Of a stretch of DNA of 64,000 nt, positions 12,788-24,584 are shown piece after piece. Position 1 is the stretch's first letter. Each line of letters starts with the position of its first letter. The stretch is from Nemertoderma westbladi. Lineage: Eukaryota > Xenacoelomorpha > Nemertodermatida > Nemertodermatidae. The stretch is taken from contig JAUCBJ010005021.1 of the NCBI GenBank assembly GCA_032718475.1, forward strand, positions 16,451-80,450, in the 5' to 3' direction. The notes below the pieces were generated by a model. It searched no databases, was not told where the DNA came from, and saw only the letters and a list, made by a program, of their open reading frames with translations. The translations under genes were made by a program, and so were the position numbers.

Positions 12788-13737
12788 GCATAAATTAAAC
12801 ATAGATACCTAATTTCAATGAAATTGCAATTTCTTCATTGTATGTTAATATAATTAAATATTTCATTAAATTTAATTGTTTGCGAGGTACATGCCATGAT
12901 ATTTTAAAGTGATTGATAAAGAACAATATCTGTGTGGATAGTAAATACTGTGGACTATAATTTATTGGATCGTCGACCTTATTGTAGCTTAACTTATGAA
13001 GTTTGGAGGATGAGAAGATTAAAGAGGATGAGGTACGGTCCACTGCATCATGTTGGTTCCATCAATATGATTACCAGTATAAATGACAACATTTAATTTG
13101 CTGATTTAATTGGCCAGTGTTGATAATTCTAAATGCTGAAGATCACAATTTTCACTTGCGGTCAATGTGCGTCAGTATCTGTGATAATAATAAATACTAA
13201 AAGGAACCAGCCTATATTCGAGATGTTGTAGCCTGCACCAAAATAATATGAAACTTTACAACGACCATATCTCAGGAATCGTTCCACCAAAATTCGGGCA
13301 TGTGAACATTATAAACATGTTTCAAACCTGTTTTTGAATCTTGCTTTGCTTTCTAATGATATCCATAATTCATGTTTAATTTAAAGAACAGCCATGGTGA
13401 AAGTGGGGAAATTTACAGATAGGTAAATCGACTCAATGGTCGGCTATATGAATCCAATAACAATGCGTCTACTCTAATTACTGTCCCACATTTTCATGTA
13501 CAGCATTTGATTGGTTAATTGGTATAACTACGTACTATATATATTAGTTGGCCAGTTATTACTATTAATTATATACAGTTTTTAATGTCTATTAGGTGTC
13601 TTATAGTGTATGTATTAACTATTAGTATATGAAAGCCGACCAGCCGACCACAGGTGACTTCGGGAGGATCGCTAGAAGTCGGCTAGTTTACATAGGGAGT
13701 ATTTAGGTTAGGCCAAGTTCCAACCACTCTTGGGCCG
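12788..13737. other. Intergenic DNA, nothing recognised
   Basis: No gene-like frame was found. An 82-codon minus-strand frame (12795-13043) has no motif. Confidence 0.4.
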
Positions 13738-13852
13738 TGTATAAAGGCGACTATTCGACCCAATGAACTGAGGGTATTATGTAAGCCGACCAGCCGGCCA
13801 CTTGCGACTTACTCTCAGTTCACTGGGTCGAATAGTCGCATTTATACCTGTA
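13738..13852. repeat. Hairpin-forming inverted repeat
   Basis: The arm at 13738-13774 (GTATAAAGGCGACTATTCGA then CCCAATGAACTGAG) pairs with the arm at 13812-13852 read in reverse, around a spacer of about 38 bp. The flanks also carry a direct duplication of AAGCCGACCAGCCG (13631 and 13785). Confidence 0.7.
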
Positions 13853-15485
13853 TAACATAATATAATAATATAATTATCATATAAAAAGTATTACTTACTG
13901 TACAGTAAATTTAGTACTTTAGTAAGAAATTATTATTTAGCCGTACAATAAACATTATACCAATTATATTTCCCAAAACGTTATGAGTTATAGTTAATTA
14001 GACAAGAAAGCTTGTGTTAGGCCTCGACCGTGCGACCATTAGTCGCCAAAAACGGGTCGAATGGGATTTGTCGAAAATACCGTAATCTCAACGGTTTGTT
14101 GATATAATGAGTTGTATTTTAAACTTGAAGTCATGTGAAAACGATTTGTAGAAAATACTGTAGTATGTTAAAAGTGAATTAAGGGCCGTGGTCTGTACGT
14201 GTTGTATCGGACAATCTCTCTGTTATGGCCTGCCTACGCTATTTGGAGGGTACGGTAATTATATAATTGTTTAATAAAAACTAGCGGGAATAAATACATC
14301 GATCTCCATCTACTGTAGTAGTCTCCTGAGAGCTTGTGAAGTAGGTTAGAAGTAGTTTCTACGATTAGAGTTGATGATATATGTCAAAGTTGTAAATATT
14401 GATAAATTTTCTCGGAATCTTTCTTCTCCGACCGAGGATGTGCCGTGGGTATATACCAATGGGAGCAGCACATTCGCCTGAAAGAAAAGCGCACCCATCT
14501 ACTGCATTGGAAAATCAATACCGTACACCGTAGCATAGAATAGTTTTGTATATTCGTATTTACCTATGCCATTCTGTTTGTGTAACAAAATCCATTATTG
14601 ATGTGGGAAAGCTCATTTATTATACCCCCTTAAGGGAGAGCCCCAGCCACATACAATGTCAAACTCAAGGCCAAACAGCAACGTTACAGTGCAGCGGTAA
14701 TCCAATCCCACCAAATTCCGCATATTAAAATTTTCATTTTTAAACTGTGAAAACATGTTGGTTGTTTAAATTCATACGAAAGTGACATTTAACATGGCAT
14801 TTTGGGTGGGGTTCAGATTGACCAAGCAAATGTCGTACAATAACGAGTTTTACTAAGTGAGTGCCAGCCCAGCATGCCAGGGGTTCCAGACAAAAAAAGA
14901 CTAAATAGCGTTAACAAATATTATTCTTTATAATATTAATATACTACACTAGATATAAAATAGTAATATATTATCCTCAGTCTCTTTCATCACCCATGTT
15001 CAGTTCACTTATCTCAAGTTCACTTCCCTAGTAGCCTACTAAAATATCTTGTGTTTCATAAGTTGGTAGTTATTCTAGTTGAGGTTACGGAACTGGTTAA
15101 ATTTCATCTTGGCTTCGGCGACTCTCTCATCGACAACAACATCTCGTGGATGTCGACCGTTGGGAGCTGCTCTACGGAACAGTTGTGAAGTTCTCGCGGA
15201 GTTGTAGTTGAGCATTTCACTAGACCGCTACGCCACCACTCAGCTCGGCATGGTTATCTGTTCGTGGTCCATCTATAACCTCATTGAGGTTGCAAAGTAA
15301 CGGCTGTGGGTGTTCGAGGAACCATTGACGCTATAAGTAGTTCGAGAACCGCAATAGACCCGCATCAATCAATGCTCAATAATTATTCAACAAGTTCTTA
15401 AATTCTCTGACTGGGGGCAGATGGGACAGTTGTTGGGGATGGAAGTGCACTGGGCGTAGAATGGGAAAACACGTATGATTACAAT
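13853..15485. other. Intergenic DNA, nothing recognised
   Basis: A 60-codon frame at 14546-14728 has no motif. A tRNA-like A-box word on the minus strand near 15225-15240 lacks a matching B box. Confidence 0.4.
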
Positions 15486-15640
15486 CTCCATGGAGAAAAA
15501 TATCAACCGACTCTATTGGGGTTAACTGGATAGATATACACTAGAACTAGATAGTAACTGAAGACGCATGTTGTGAAGTTTGATACTTGGAAAGTGGTTT
15601 CGAGCCACAATGGGGTCGATTGATATTTTTCACTATGGAG
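15486..15640. repeat. Inverted repeat, 36-bp arms
   Basis: The arm at 15486-15521 (CTCCATGGAGAAAAATATCA onward) is the near-exact reverse complement of 15605-15640, with a spacer of about 83 bp. It could be a small MITE. No target duplication was identified. Confidence 0.6.
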
Positions 15641-16049
15641 GTTGAGGTCCAGCACCTGGCGTTCGGCAGAACTAAGATGATAGTTCCGGATAGTGATCTC
15701 AGATTCCCGGAACGATGGATTCATTAGTTTATTACTGACATCCTAGCTGGCTATCAGATGGAAGGAGTTGTAAGTATAGTCCGGGTGGGGATGGATTTGT
15801 ATGATCTCATCCTATTGAATCTTCCCCATAGCTGGAATTATCGCCGCCCTGTCCTTATCATTGAGTCTACCAGAAAAACCCCAAGTCAAGTGCACACCCC
15901 TTGACTTGTAGGTAACAGCCAAGAGAGATAAGAGCCTTGGTGTTTATTATTATTATATTCTATATTACAGATACCACCCCAAAAAATTATTTTAGTAAAG
16001 AAGTAAAGACGATATCATACCAGCAACAATCTGGTAACCATCACAAGGA

Positions 16050-16197
16050 ATGCGTAGCCGCGGTAGACCGACTATGGCATATTCAGAAAGGGATACTGGA
16101 CTTGGGAGAAACGAAATTGCGACAACTATGGAGAATCGGGAAGCTTGGAAGGATCTCATTTCCACTGCCCGAGTTCGTTAGACCCAGTAGTAGTAGA
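16050..16197 (+). pseudogene. LINE 3' tail fragment
   Basis: A 43-codon frame (16050-16181) contains RGRPTMAYSERDTG, then ATTMENREAWKDLISTARVR and a stop. This matches the C-terminal tail found on LINE reverse transcriptases (RGRP...DTG...R..W). The 3' untranslated part is very short and ends in repeated TAG (AGTAGTAGTAG), like the LINEs ending at 49790 and 27210. It is a 5'-truncated remnant with no catalytic domain. Confidence 0.6.
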
Positions 16198-16631
16198 TGG
16201 ATCCCAAGTTTGGGGCTACCATGGATGTAAGGATGTGGAAAAAAATTTATCAAATTCCTGAAAAGGGATGCTGGATTATCGTACAACACTCCCAACTTTA
16301 AAGTTTATGGCGAACTCGAGTTTTCCCCCTGAAAGTCAGTGAAAGTCATATCTAAATTATTTATATTTATCATATTTAAATTCTGGCTAAAAATTATAAA
16401 AAATTAACAGAGGTTATGTTAATAAAAAGCTAGCATAGGCTATATTAGTCTGAAACACAGTGTGGGAAATCTTGGGGCGGGCTACACAAGTTTTACCTTT
16501 TAGATAGCATTACTTTAGTAGTACCTTTTAAATAGTTAATAGGCGGGTGAGTACAAAACAAAGACCAAAACCCACGACCCACTGTACAAAACAAAGAGGT
16601 AAAGTTGCGTTCGGTCCCAAAGAAAGAGCGT

Positions 16632-16710
16632 TAGGGTTAACGTTATGTAAAGGAGCAGGTTACAGAGGCGTGTTGGGGGAACCAAAACAATAAACGAAAG
16701 TTAGCACATG
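16632..16710 (+). repeat. Solitary copy of the 66-bp minisatellite family
   Basis: AAAGGAGCAGGTTACAGAGG followed by AACCAAAACAATAAACG is one monomer in the same orientation as the array at 51.67-52.42 kb. Confidence 0.7.
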
Positions 16711-18359
16711 TTACAACAACGGACAAACATTGCTTCCTAGCTACTGTTAAACAAAAAGACAGAGGAAAATGCATAAAATGCAGTAAAATGCAGAAAAATT
16801 ACATGGTATAGATAATTATGGTGGCATCCTTTACGTAAAAAAATTGGTTTGCGTAATCTCTAATCTAAATTACATAGGGCCATTTCGGACTTCAGTACAG
16901 CAGGTGCTGTTGTTATAACCTCTATATCAAATCGGGAAGATGGACCGACTTGCTGACCATAACAAAGGGCACCGAGCTGGTTAAACAGCTTCTAAGATGA
17001 GAATGCCTTAGCCGTTTCAGCCGATTTTGTGTTAATCTATAAAAAATGAAATGTACATTGTACAGTGTACACTATATTCTACTTGTGTAATAATTCAGAT
17101 TTAATTGTGTTGATCAGTTTATTGTGCAGGGTATAAATAAAAAATAAATTGTAGCAACAACCCGTGTTTCAGGACAGTAACCAACAACCAGGTATCTTTT
17201 TAACACAACATGCCAAAAAAAGTTATTTTAGTTGAGGCCAATATTCTGTTGTATCATTTCGTAAAATTGCTCTGGTATCTTTCTTTACTTAATAATAATT
17301 GTTATAAGGAACTAAAACAGTGGATGGAAACCCGGTAGGTCTTTTGACAGGTCCCATTATAGAAAAAATTATAGGTAATTTCTGTGAATGAAAAGGATAT
17401 GTCATTCTTTCATTTCTGAGACGCAAAACAACCCTGCTGTCACCCGGAGGTGTATTTGTGAACCGGGTTAAAAACTTTTGTGTTAAATTCAAGGTAGCAA
17501 TAATACTTTTTGAGATGTATTCGATGTTAACTCCCTCCCGATGAGGTGTTAATTACTTCCTTATACTGTACTTATGTTTAAAGTAAGAAAAAAATTGGCT
17601 TTACTTGGTCAAAGTGTAATTATATTAGTATTCTGTACCACTATCTTGTCACCGAATGGCGTGAAGCCTATACGTTATGGAATTGCAATGCGCCTTTTAA
17701 ACTATAATTAACCAAGATTGCAGAGGCATCGGATTACCAATTTTTAATCAAAGATAATAGTTCCATCCATAGCGATGACTGTGTGATTATTTATAATATA
17801 GTGTAACGGAAAAAAAATCCTAAAGCTAATCCCTATAGTATAGAAGGCCTGCGGTAAAATGGATCAGGATTAAAATATATGAAAGTATCGGAGAATACAT
17901 TACACTAAAGGATCCCTAATTCTATGTTGAAGTATCAAATATATAATTACTGAGTATTATTCTACTGTATAATTATGAATTGATACAAACAATACGCGAC
18001 ACCATTAGGGGCCAACCCATAGGGGTGTTGGGGGGTGCGGCACCACCCTCAATATTTTCTTTTTTTGGGAGGGGGGGGGGGGGGGTGTTGCTAAAAACTG
18101 TGAAGATATAAATTGATATTCCCAAACTGATAAGATTACAGTTTGTACGCTACCAATTGTTTCTTATTTTAAACGTAATTATAAGGAAGTTAAATTAAAA
18201 TTAAAATTATAATTAAACGTAATTATAATGATTGTTTGAGATTTTCGTATGTGGTTGTGCTATTGGTGCATGTAAGCACAAATAGTTGCATAATCTTTAC
18301 CACAGCAGTAATATTTATTTTTGAGATGTCACCCTGGCCCTTAAAATGATTCTTTGTCT
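16711..18359. other. Intergenic DNA with a 15-G run
   Basis: No gene was recognised. A G run lies at 18071-18085, just after a short GGGGTGTTGGGGGGTGCGGC segment that may be the end of a small element. Confidence 0.4.
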
Positions 18360-18683
18360 TCAGTTGTCCCTTGGGATATAAAGCTTCGTTTTAGAGTCTT
18401 CTAAATACTTATTAATATTATGTTGATTAGAGTAAGGCACTCTCTTAATATAATGCTGAGAATTAGATTGATGATGCCCTGATGACACAGGTTCCACGGG
18501 TTTAATTGTAAGTGAACTTTCATGGACTAGCTGGTCATTAGTTATTCCTGATATGAAATCGTTGTCAATAGATGATGATCTAGGTTCACTGTGAAAATTG
18601 TACCTGTTACTGTAGTTACAGTAGGAACTGGGTGTTGTGAATTCTGGATGGGTAATATTTTTCCTCTTTTTTGTTGTTCCCAA
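18360..18683 (-). CDS. Unrecognised 107-codon reading frame
   Basis: An ATG-started minus-strand frame encodes a hydrophilic, Ser/Asn/His-rich protein with a basic start (TTKKRKN). There is no signal peptide, membrane segment or known domain. It lies about 190 bp downstream, on the same strand, of the open frame that the BEL element interrupts. The interval also has coding-like minus-strand stretches in other registers, so the two may be pieces of one decayed gene or one mobile-element protein. It could equally be a chance frame in AT-rich DNA. Confidence 0.25.
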   Translation of the reverse strand: MGTTKKRKNITHPEFTTPSSYCNYSNRYNFHSEPRSSSIDNDFISGITNDQLVHESSLTIKPVEPVSSGHHQSNSQHYIKRVPYSNQHNINKYLEDSKTKLYIPRDN

Positions 18684-18875
18684 GAATCTTCCGCAATGTT
18701 AAGGGAGGCCATTCATTTGCAAAGTGGTTGTCGGCTGCAATAGAACATTGTGTAATAGATCCAACTGTCTACTCATATTTTTCATCGCTTCCATAATGAA
18801 TGAGACGTAACTAGCGTTTGAGTGTGAGGGTTTGCAACATGAATTCGAAAATGTGAGCCATCACAGTCATGGAAC

Positions 18876-19167
18876 CTAATTAACGTAACCTGCTTTTGTG
18901 GATATCACGGGAATCGGAGTTGTGGAACGGGATCCAGTTTGTGATTTCGACCTGCCCGTGTAATTTATTACATCTCTCCCAGGAGGGATGTAATTAATGG
19001 CACGGGCATGGTCGACGAAATCCTCTTGATAGAGTTTTGTACATAAATGTTTTGTATCTATGCATACTTCATCAGTGAATGTGCTTGTAAGTATTGATAG
19101 AAATGCATCTACAATGGTTGTACTGAAATAATCTTTGGCACTAAAATAATTCGTGGCCGGATCAGAT
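18876..19167 (-). pseudogene. Distal part of a 109-codon frame interrupted by the BEL/Pao insertion
   Basis: This minus-strand segment ends with a TAG stop at 18876-18878. It is open up to the left border of the BEL/Pao element. If the element and one copy of its 5-bp target duplication are removed, the frame joins exactly to 34834-34797 on the far side and gains an ATG, giving 330 nt (109 codons plus stop). The protein has an alpha-helical, hydrophobic stretch (VDAFLSILTSTF) and a Ser/Thr-rich tail, and no domain I recognise. Restoration of an ATG-started frame suggests that the target was coding, but chance is possible. Confidence 0.35.
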
Positions 19168-20328
19168 TGTAAAAGCTTTTGCGGATGTAACAAGCTATTT
19201 TTCTCCGCAATATACCGAGTAGGTATTTTAGCGGACATAACAAGCGATTTTGCCCGCTATGTCTGCATGTGTGCTTTAGCGGACATAAAAAGCCATTTTT
19301 CTCCGCAATAAGCTCAAATACTCTAAACATCGGAACTCAGATGACGACATCTATCAGCTGTGTCCACAGTGTAACTTTTTCTTTGTTCTTTGTTAGTTCT
19401 TTGTTCGGTCGACCAATCAGAGCGGTTTTCACTCTGTGTTGGACATTGTATACAGAAACTCACGCAATTCAGTCAGTGTGTATTTTTCCTGATGCCAGAA
19501 GACCGGCTTTGGAATTTCTGTGTTTCAGGCTTTAGCCAAACATTAGTAGGCTTGATCATAGAAACGTATAACTGTTATCTAATCAATCCAAACCACAAAC
19601 CAAACTGGCAAATCAGCCTGTCATATCTCATCCAAACACCGCATTATTTTACTGCTATTTACTGTCGGTTATTATTGTATCAGTTGATGGAATATTGTTA
19701 TATTTGGATAATATCAATAAATAATCAGAAAACCCCAATCTCCTTGATATACTGAAGGTTAGAGAGACTGGTTACATATAACAATTGCGACTTACATTAA
19801 AGTGGTTTTGGAGTGAATATAATGCTATTTCATAGGCACTACATGTGTCGGTTGCTGTTCTCTTTATATGTGACTAAAATTAGTGAAGGTCGGCAGATCG
19901 GTGTGCAGTATTATGCGGTAGTGTGCATGAGTGTGGTAGATAACAAAGCATCTCCTAAAGAATGCGCTTTATACGTGAATCAATAGCCATCCTGTCAGCC
20001 TGTTGTGCTTAGTGTAAGTCATAACTCTGTTTACATACTTAGAGCGCCACGTCCTAAAGGAACTGTTGATATTTCCCGAAAGTGAATAATATTTGTCAGA
20101 GATTATATATTAACGATCAATCGAATAATACAGTATGCCTACACCGCAATAAGGTCAGAGCTTCCGAATCCAGTCTCCCGGGTATATCCAGCGGGTGAAT
20201 GGTCGCGCATAGGCTGGCTTCGGCTAATGTAGTGTATCCAATACTCGTCATAGGCTAAAGTCGATTTATAACCTAGAAGACACCTAAATTTGGCAGGTTA
20301 AACTGCTAAAGGTCTGAAAGCGCGAACA
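19168..20328 (+). repeat. 5' LTR of the BEL/Pao element
   Basis: 1161 bp beginning TGTAAAAGCTTTTGCGG and ending AAAGCGCGAACA. Compared by eye with the 3' LTR, I count about nine substitutions and about seven small indels, including 8-9 bp gaps near 19579 and 19996. An AATAAA lies at 19716. Near the left end, three blocks of GCGGACATAA/GCGGATGTAA followed by AAGC form a short internal repeat. Confidence 0.93.
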
Positions 20329-20680
20329 ATAACAGTTATTGAATTCTGATTGCAGTGTAGGCAATAAATACAGTTTAATATTGTTCTGGTAAGAACAATA
20401 ACAGTTATAGCTTCTTTATTGCACGTAGGCAATAAAGGGCAAAAGTACCGGTCGACCGGTAACCAATAGGCCTGACTACCTAACCACCCGAACCGGTACT
20501 TACAGCAGTACAGGTACAGCAGTATTATTCGATTTTGATAATTATATACCGGTAGGCCTTAATATTTAATCAGGGACGGCCGCCCTGGTTTTTTATTGAG
20601 ATTTTACTTATTTCTGTCAGTTTTATTTATTTGTAGGTTAATATTGAGCAGAAGACGTGTAAGCCTGCTCAGATTGTACA

Positions 20681-21261
20681 GATAATTTGTAGGCTGGACT
20701 GTTGTCTGACTGTTGTTAGGTCTGAAGAGATTGCGGTGTGTGTAGAGTGTATGTCCGATAAAGTACTAGTTAGGAACGTAGGGGCTTCCAGTGCTGTGAG
20801 GTAAATCCCCCTGAAAGAATAAGTCGTACTACTCGGTTAGAACGCATACTAACTAACCATTTCGGAGTCTGCATATACTGTAGTTTGTTTAGGCTTGATA
20901 GTAGTCTGCCAGCGTTTGGTCTGTATTTTTGTTTGTGTAGTCTGTACGGGTAGCGTAATATTTCTTATTTAGATAATTTGTAGGCTGGATTGTTGCCTGG
21001 CTGTTGTTAGGTCTGAAGAGATTGCGGTGTGTATAGAGTGTATGTCCGATAAAGTACTAGTTAGGAACGTAGGGGCTTCCAGTGCTGTGAGGTAAATCCC
21101 CCTGAAAGAATAAGTCGTACTACTCGGTTAGAACGCATACTAACTAACCATTTCGGAGTCTGCATATACTGTAGTTTGTTTGGGCTTGATAGTAGTCTGC
21201 CAGCGTTTGGTCTGTATTTTGTTTGAGTAGTCTGTACGCGTAGCGTAATATTTATTATTCA
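20681..21261 (+). repeat. 291-bp tandem duplication in the leader
   Basis: 20681-20971 and 20972-21261 are nearly identical, both starting GATAATTTGTAGGCTGGA, with only a few base differences. The duplication is therefore recent compared with the decay of the coding region. Confidence 0.9.
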
Positions 21262-22150
21262 GAGTTTATGCGATTGTTCGCAACATTCACAACCCCAAGT
21301 TTATTCCTAGCTGTTTGGCGTAGGTAAAGACTGGTGATTTTATGCTCCTGTCACTCCGGCAGATACCGTGGTTCCTTTAGCTGTACAAGTATTTCTAACT
21401 GCTGGTTATTTGTTGTATAAGTGCTTGTACCTAATTTAGGGTTTAGTGTACAGTGCTTTCCGAAGGTAATTAGTGTGTAGGCAGTATATTTGTGTTGTAA
21501 AGTGGTTAATAGGCACGTTGGCTCTGGTAGGCCGCGGTAATTAACTTCTAGGTAGGAACACTCCGTGATACATAACGTAGTACTTATAGCGATACGGCTA
21601 TAAGTCGTCAGATGGTGGTATTTTTCCTATCTGGACAACGCAGCATATTTACTACTGCTTTGTTATTTTCAAATACCGTAGAATCCTGTCTGTTTGTAAT
21701 AACCAGATATTCTAACCCTTTGTTAGGCTGGTTCATAGACTTCTTGTAAAATTACCCTAAAAATTCGTACGTGTAATTTTTGTGTTTATTTAGAGATTGT
21801 AATCTCACCCCGAATTGTACGTAATTAGTAGTATTAAGTAACTTAGGCAAATTAGAATTATTTGTTTTAGTGTCCAACAAGTAGCACTTCACTGAGAGCG
21901 TACAGCTTCTGTGCAGTGACTCCTTCCCAGAAATAATAACATTTATTTCAAATATTGACAAAAACCCATTAAACGGGTATATATATATTATAAATCAACT
22001 CAAACCGATTTATAAAGTAGTAGGCCTGTCTTACCACAATTAGGTCTTAATGTCAGTTGGACTACTGCTTAAATAACGGTAATCAAGTAAAGTAAAGTAA
22101 ACAAGTAACCCCTAAAATTCAGAAATTCAATTATTCTAAAATAATTGACA

Positions 22151-22520
22151 TACCGGTATTTACGATAGGCTTATTATATTTATTTCTATAAATTTAGGCT
22201 GAAATTATACCGGTATTCTGTAATTAATTCTAGTCCATAATTATACTTATATATACTATAAGTGTAAGCTGTATACCGGTATTCACGATAGGCCTATTCT
22301 ATATTTATATATTTGTGCTGAAATTATAGACCGGTATTCTGTGACAAACCTGTCTGTAATAATTATACTTATATATACTATAAGTGTAAGCTGTATACTG
22401 GTATTCACGATAGGCCTATTCTATATTTATATATTTGTGCTGAAATTATATACCGGTATTCTGTGACAAACCTAGTCTGTAATAATACTTATATATATAC
22501 TATAAGTATATACCGGTATT
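22151..22520 (+). repeat. About 122-bp tandem repeat, three copies, just upstream of gag
   Basis: Units start at 22151, 22274 and 22396. Each contains TACCGGTATTCACGATAGGC, TACCGGTATTCTGT and ACTTATATATACTATAAGTG. The last motif is itself a near-palindrome and could form a hairpin in the RNA leader. Confidence 0.85.
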
Positions 22521-22655
22521 CTAATATATTGTATATATATCACGTTACATAGAGTAACGATATCGGTAATTAATTACTAGGCTAACGGTGATACTGAATT
22601 ACTAGACTTGCTTTAACTGTAATATAGCAGTAGGCATTCAACTGTACAAACAAAC

Positions 22656-24584
22656 ATGTCTGACACAAAGCAAAACCTGTCAGACAGTCTCCAAGATACA
22701 ACCATCTGTGACCCGTACAGGAGTGTGGAATGTGTGAGACCGAAGTTCAACTCACCTCCTACTGTAAGAAAGATCATCCCTCCAGTAGTAGTATCAGACC
22801 CTAGGCTAGTCCAACACCGTAGGTCTATCATAGGCACTCGAGCTCGGGTCAAGCGGGACCAAGAGGCAGCTGTTGAACAGCAGCAACACTCGAGCCGAGA
22901 ACTTATTTCTCAGCGGCCCGACAGCTCCAGTAGTACGGATACTGTAGAGCTCACACCCGAGCGCGGAGCAAAGATGGCAGATGCGGTTTATTCGGATCCC
23001 CTTCTCATCCTTCCTGCAGCCGTACTCACTAGGGTATTGATTGCGGTGGAGGAACACCAGATTGATTGGGCGAGAAGTAAGCGATCGACCAAGGATAGTT
23101 ATGCGGGATACACAAGGGAAGAATTGAAGTCTATTGTCGAGTCGCAATGGAACTTCCCCGGACCCGGACTCCCGTTTGACTTATCGGAAGCTGCCTGGGA
23201 AGACATACACAGGATGGGAGTGACAAAAGAAACCAGCTATCCAGCTGTGTGGAAGAGGTCAGCAGCAGGATACGTACAGGGATTCTTCAGCTCTATGGAG
23301 CGATTAGAGGAACAACTGTTTCGACAACCCTAAGGACCTCAAGAGCAGGGAGAGCTGCTTTATCAAGTTAGAGAAAGAATTCTAAGAATCAGACTAATCC
23401 TATCGGCCTTTGAGGAAGCTTCGAAAAGAAGACAAGACACGTCGTTGCAAGTTGCTGTAAAGACTTGGTTCCAGCGGGTGAGTCTCCAGGTTCAAGGAAC
23501 GGCCCAGTGGACAGCTCGGCTGGCTGAGCGCTCAACCCATGGAGAATCAACAGACGCTACTTTTTCCCAAGTGGAAAGTGAAGCGACAGCTGAGAAACCG
23601 CATAAGAGGGATGCTATTGACATCTATCTGTCAGACTATCAACGATTTCTAGGTGACGAAGAGTTGAGGAGACGGTTGTCTGGACTTCGCCCTAATAGTG
23701 AAGGAACCAAGCTGGTGTTGGACGCAATAGATGTGGAAATGTTAGCTGCGAACCAAGCTAAATTTGATGAACGCCTCCGCATCGCTAGAGTCCAAGTAGA
23801 ACAAGTAAAGAAAAAACGTATAGAAGACAGAAAGATAGCAGCAGAGGCAGCAGCAGAGGCAGAAGCGGAAAGAAAGGCGGTAGAAGTGGAAAGAAAATTA
23901 GCAGTGGCAGAAGCAGAACGAAGAGCGTCTGAAGAGACCACCCAACTAGAGTTGGAAAATATCCAAGAGAATCAATACTGCATAAATAAACAGTTGACAG
24001 CTAGTCAAATGCAGATGATGAGTCGATCTACTCCCAAAAGACAGGGATATACATCATCTGATGAAGGCGATACCACCGATCCTGAAGGCGGAGGAAATAG
24101 ATCTCGTCTAAGCAGACGTAGAAGAATGTCCCATCATCAGAAATTGCCTGATTTGCCCCCAGCTGTTAGAAGGCAACTAACTAACACAGACTTAGGTAGT
24201 ACAGAACCCACAGACCAAATAATTAAAATAGAAAGACTCCCTACTATAGTAGATGAGCCTGAAATAATTAGGCCTGTTCTTGAAACCACCCCTTCGGTGA
24301 TAGAGACACCTGTGCTCCCAGAAACTACCTCTAAATTCCCTTTGCACAGCACTAAACTACCTGTGCACCACAAAACAACCCCTGAGACAGTTCCTGTCCT
24401 GGACTCCGAGCGAAATATCAATGATTTGTCGCCCGTTGTCCCTCGTCTACCCGCTACTACGTTGGCGGCTCCCGCTTCGGCGGTCGAGTGGGTGGATGAG
24501 GGGCGGCGGGGGATGAATCTCCTGCTCGGGCAGATGCAGGAGACTGTTCGTCAGTTTAAAGGAACAGTAAGGGAAAGAGGTTAG
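22656..24584 (+). pseudogene. gag: BEL/Pao gag, N-terminal part (interrupted)
   Basis: The first ATG of the coding region is at 22656. The frame runs 225 codons to a TAA at 23331-23333 and continues open in the same register from there to 24584, so a single stop separates the two halves. The N-terminal part is hydrophilic. Residues encoded at about 23760-23990 form a long charged, Ala/Glu/Lys-rich coiled coil, as is usual in BEL gag N-termini. A Pro/Thr-rich linker follows. At about 24571-24584 the frame ends in TAG, and the coding continues one register away, which indicates a frameshift. Gag would form the cytoplasmic particle that packages the element's RNA. Confidence 0.75.

Larger units (their letters stand above)
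20329..22655 (+). other. Untranslated leader of the BEL/Pao element with two tandem repeats
   Basis: The 2.3 kb between the 5' LTR and gag contains no convincing reading frame. No clear primer-binding site was recognised immediately after the LTR. The motif AACAATAACAGTTAT at the LTR junction recurs near 20392. Confidence 0.7.

Noticed and set aside
20329-20360. tRNA primer-binding site after the 5' LTR
   Set aside because: No convincing complement to a tRNA 3' end (TGG...) directly follows the LTR.
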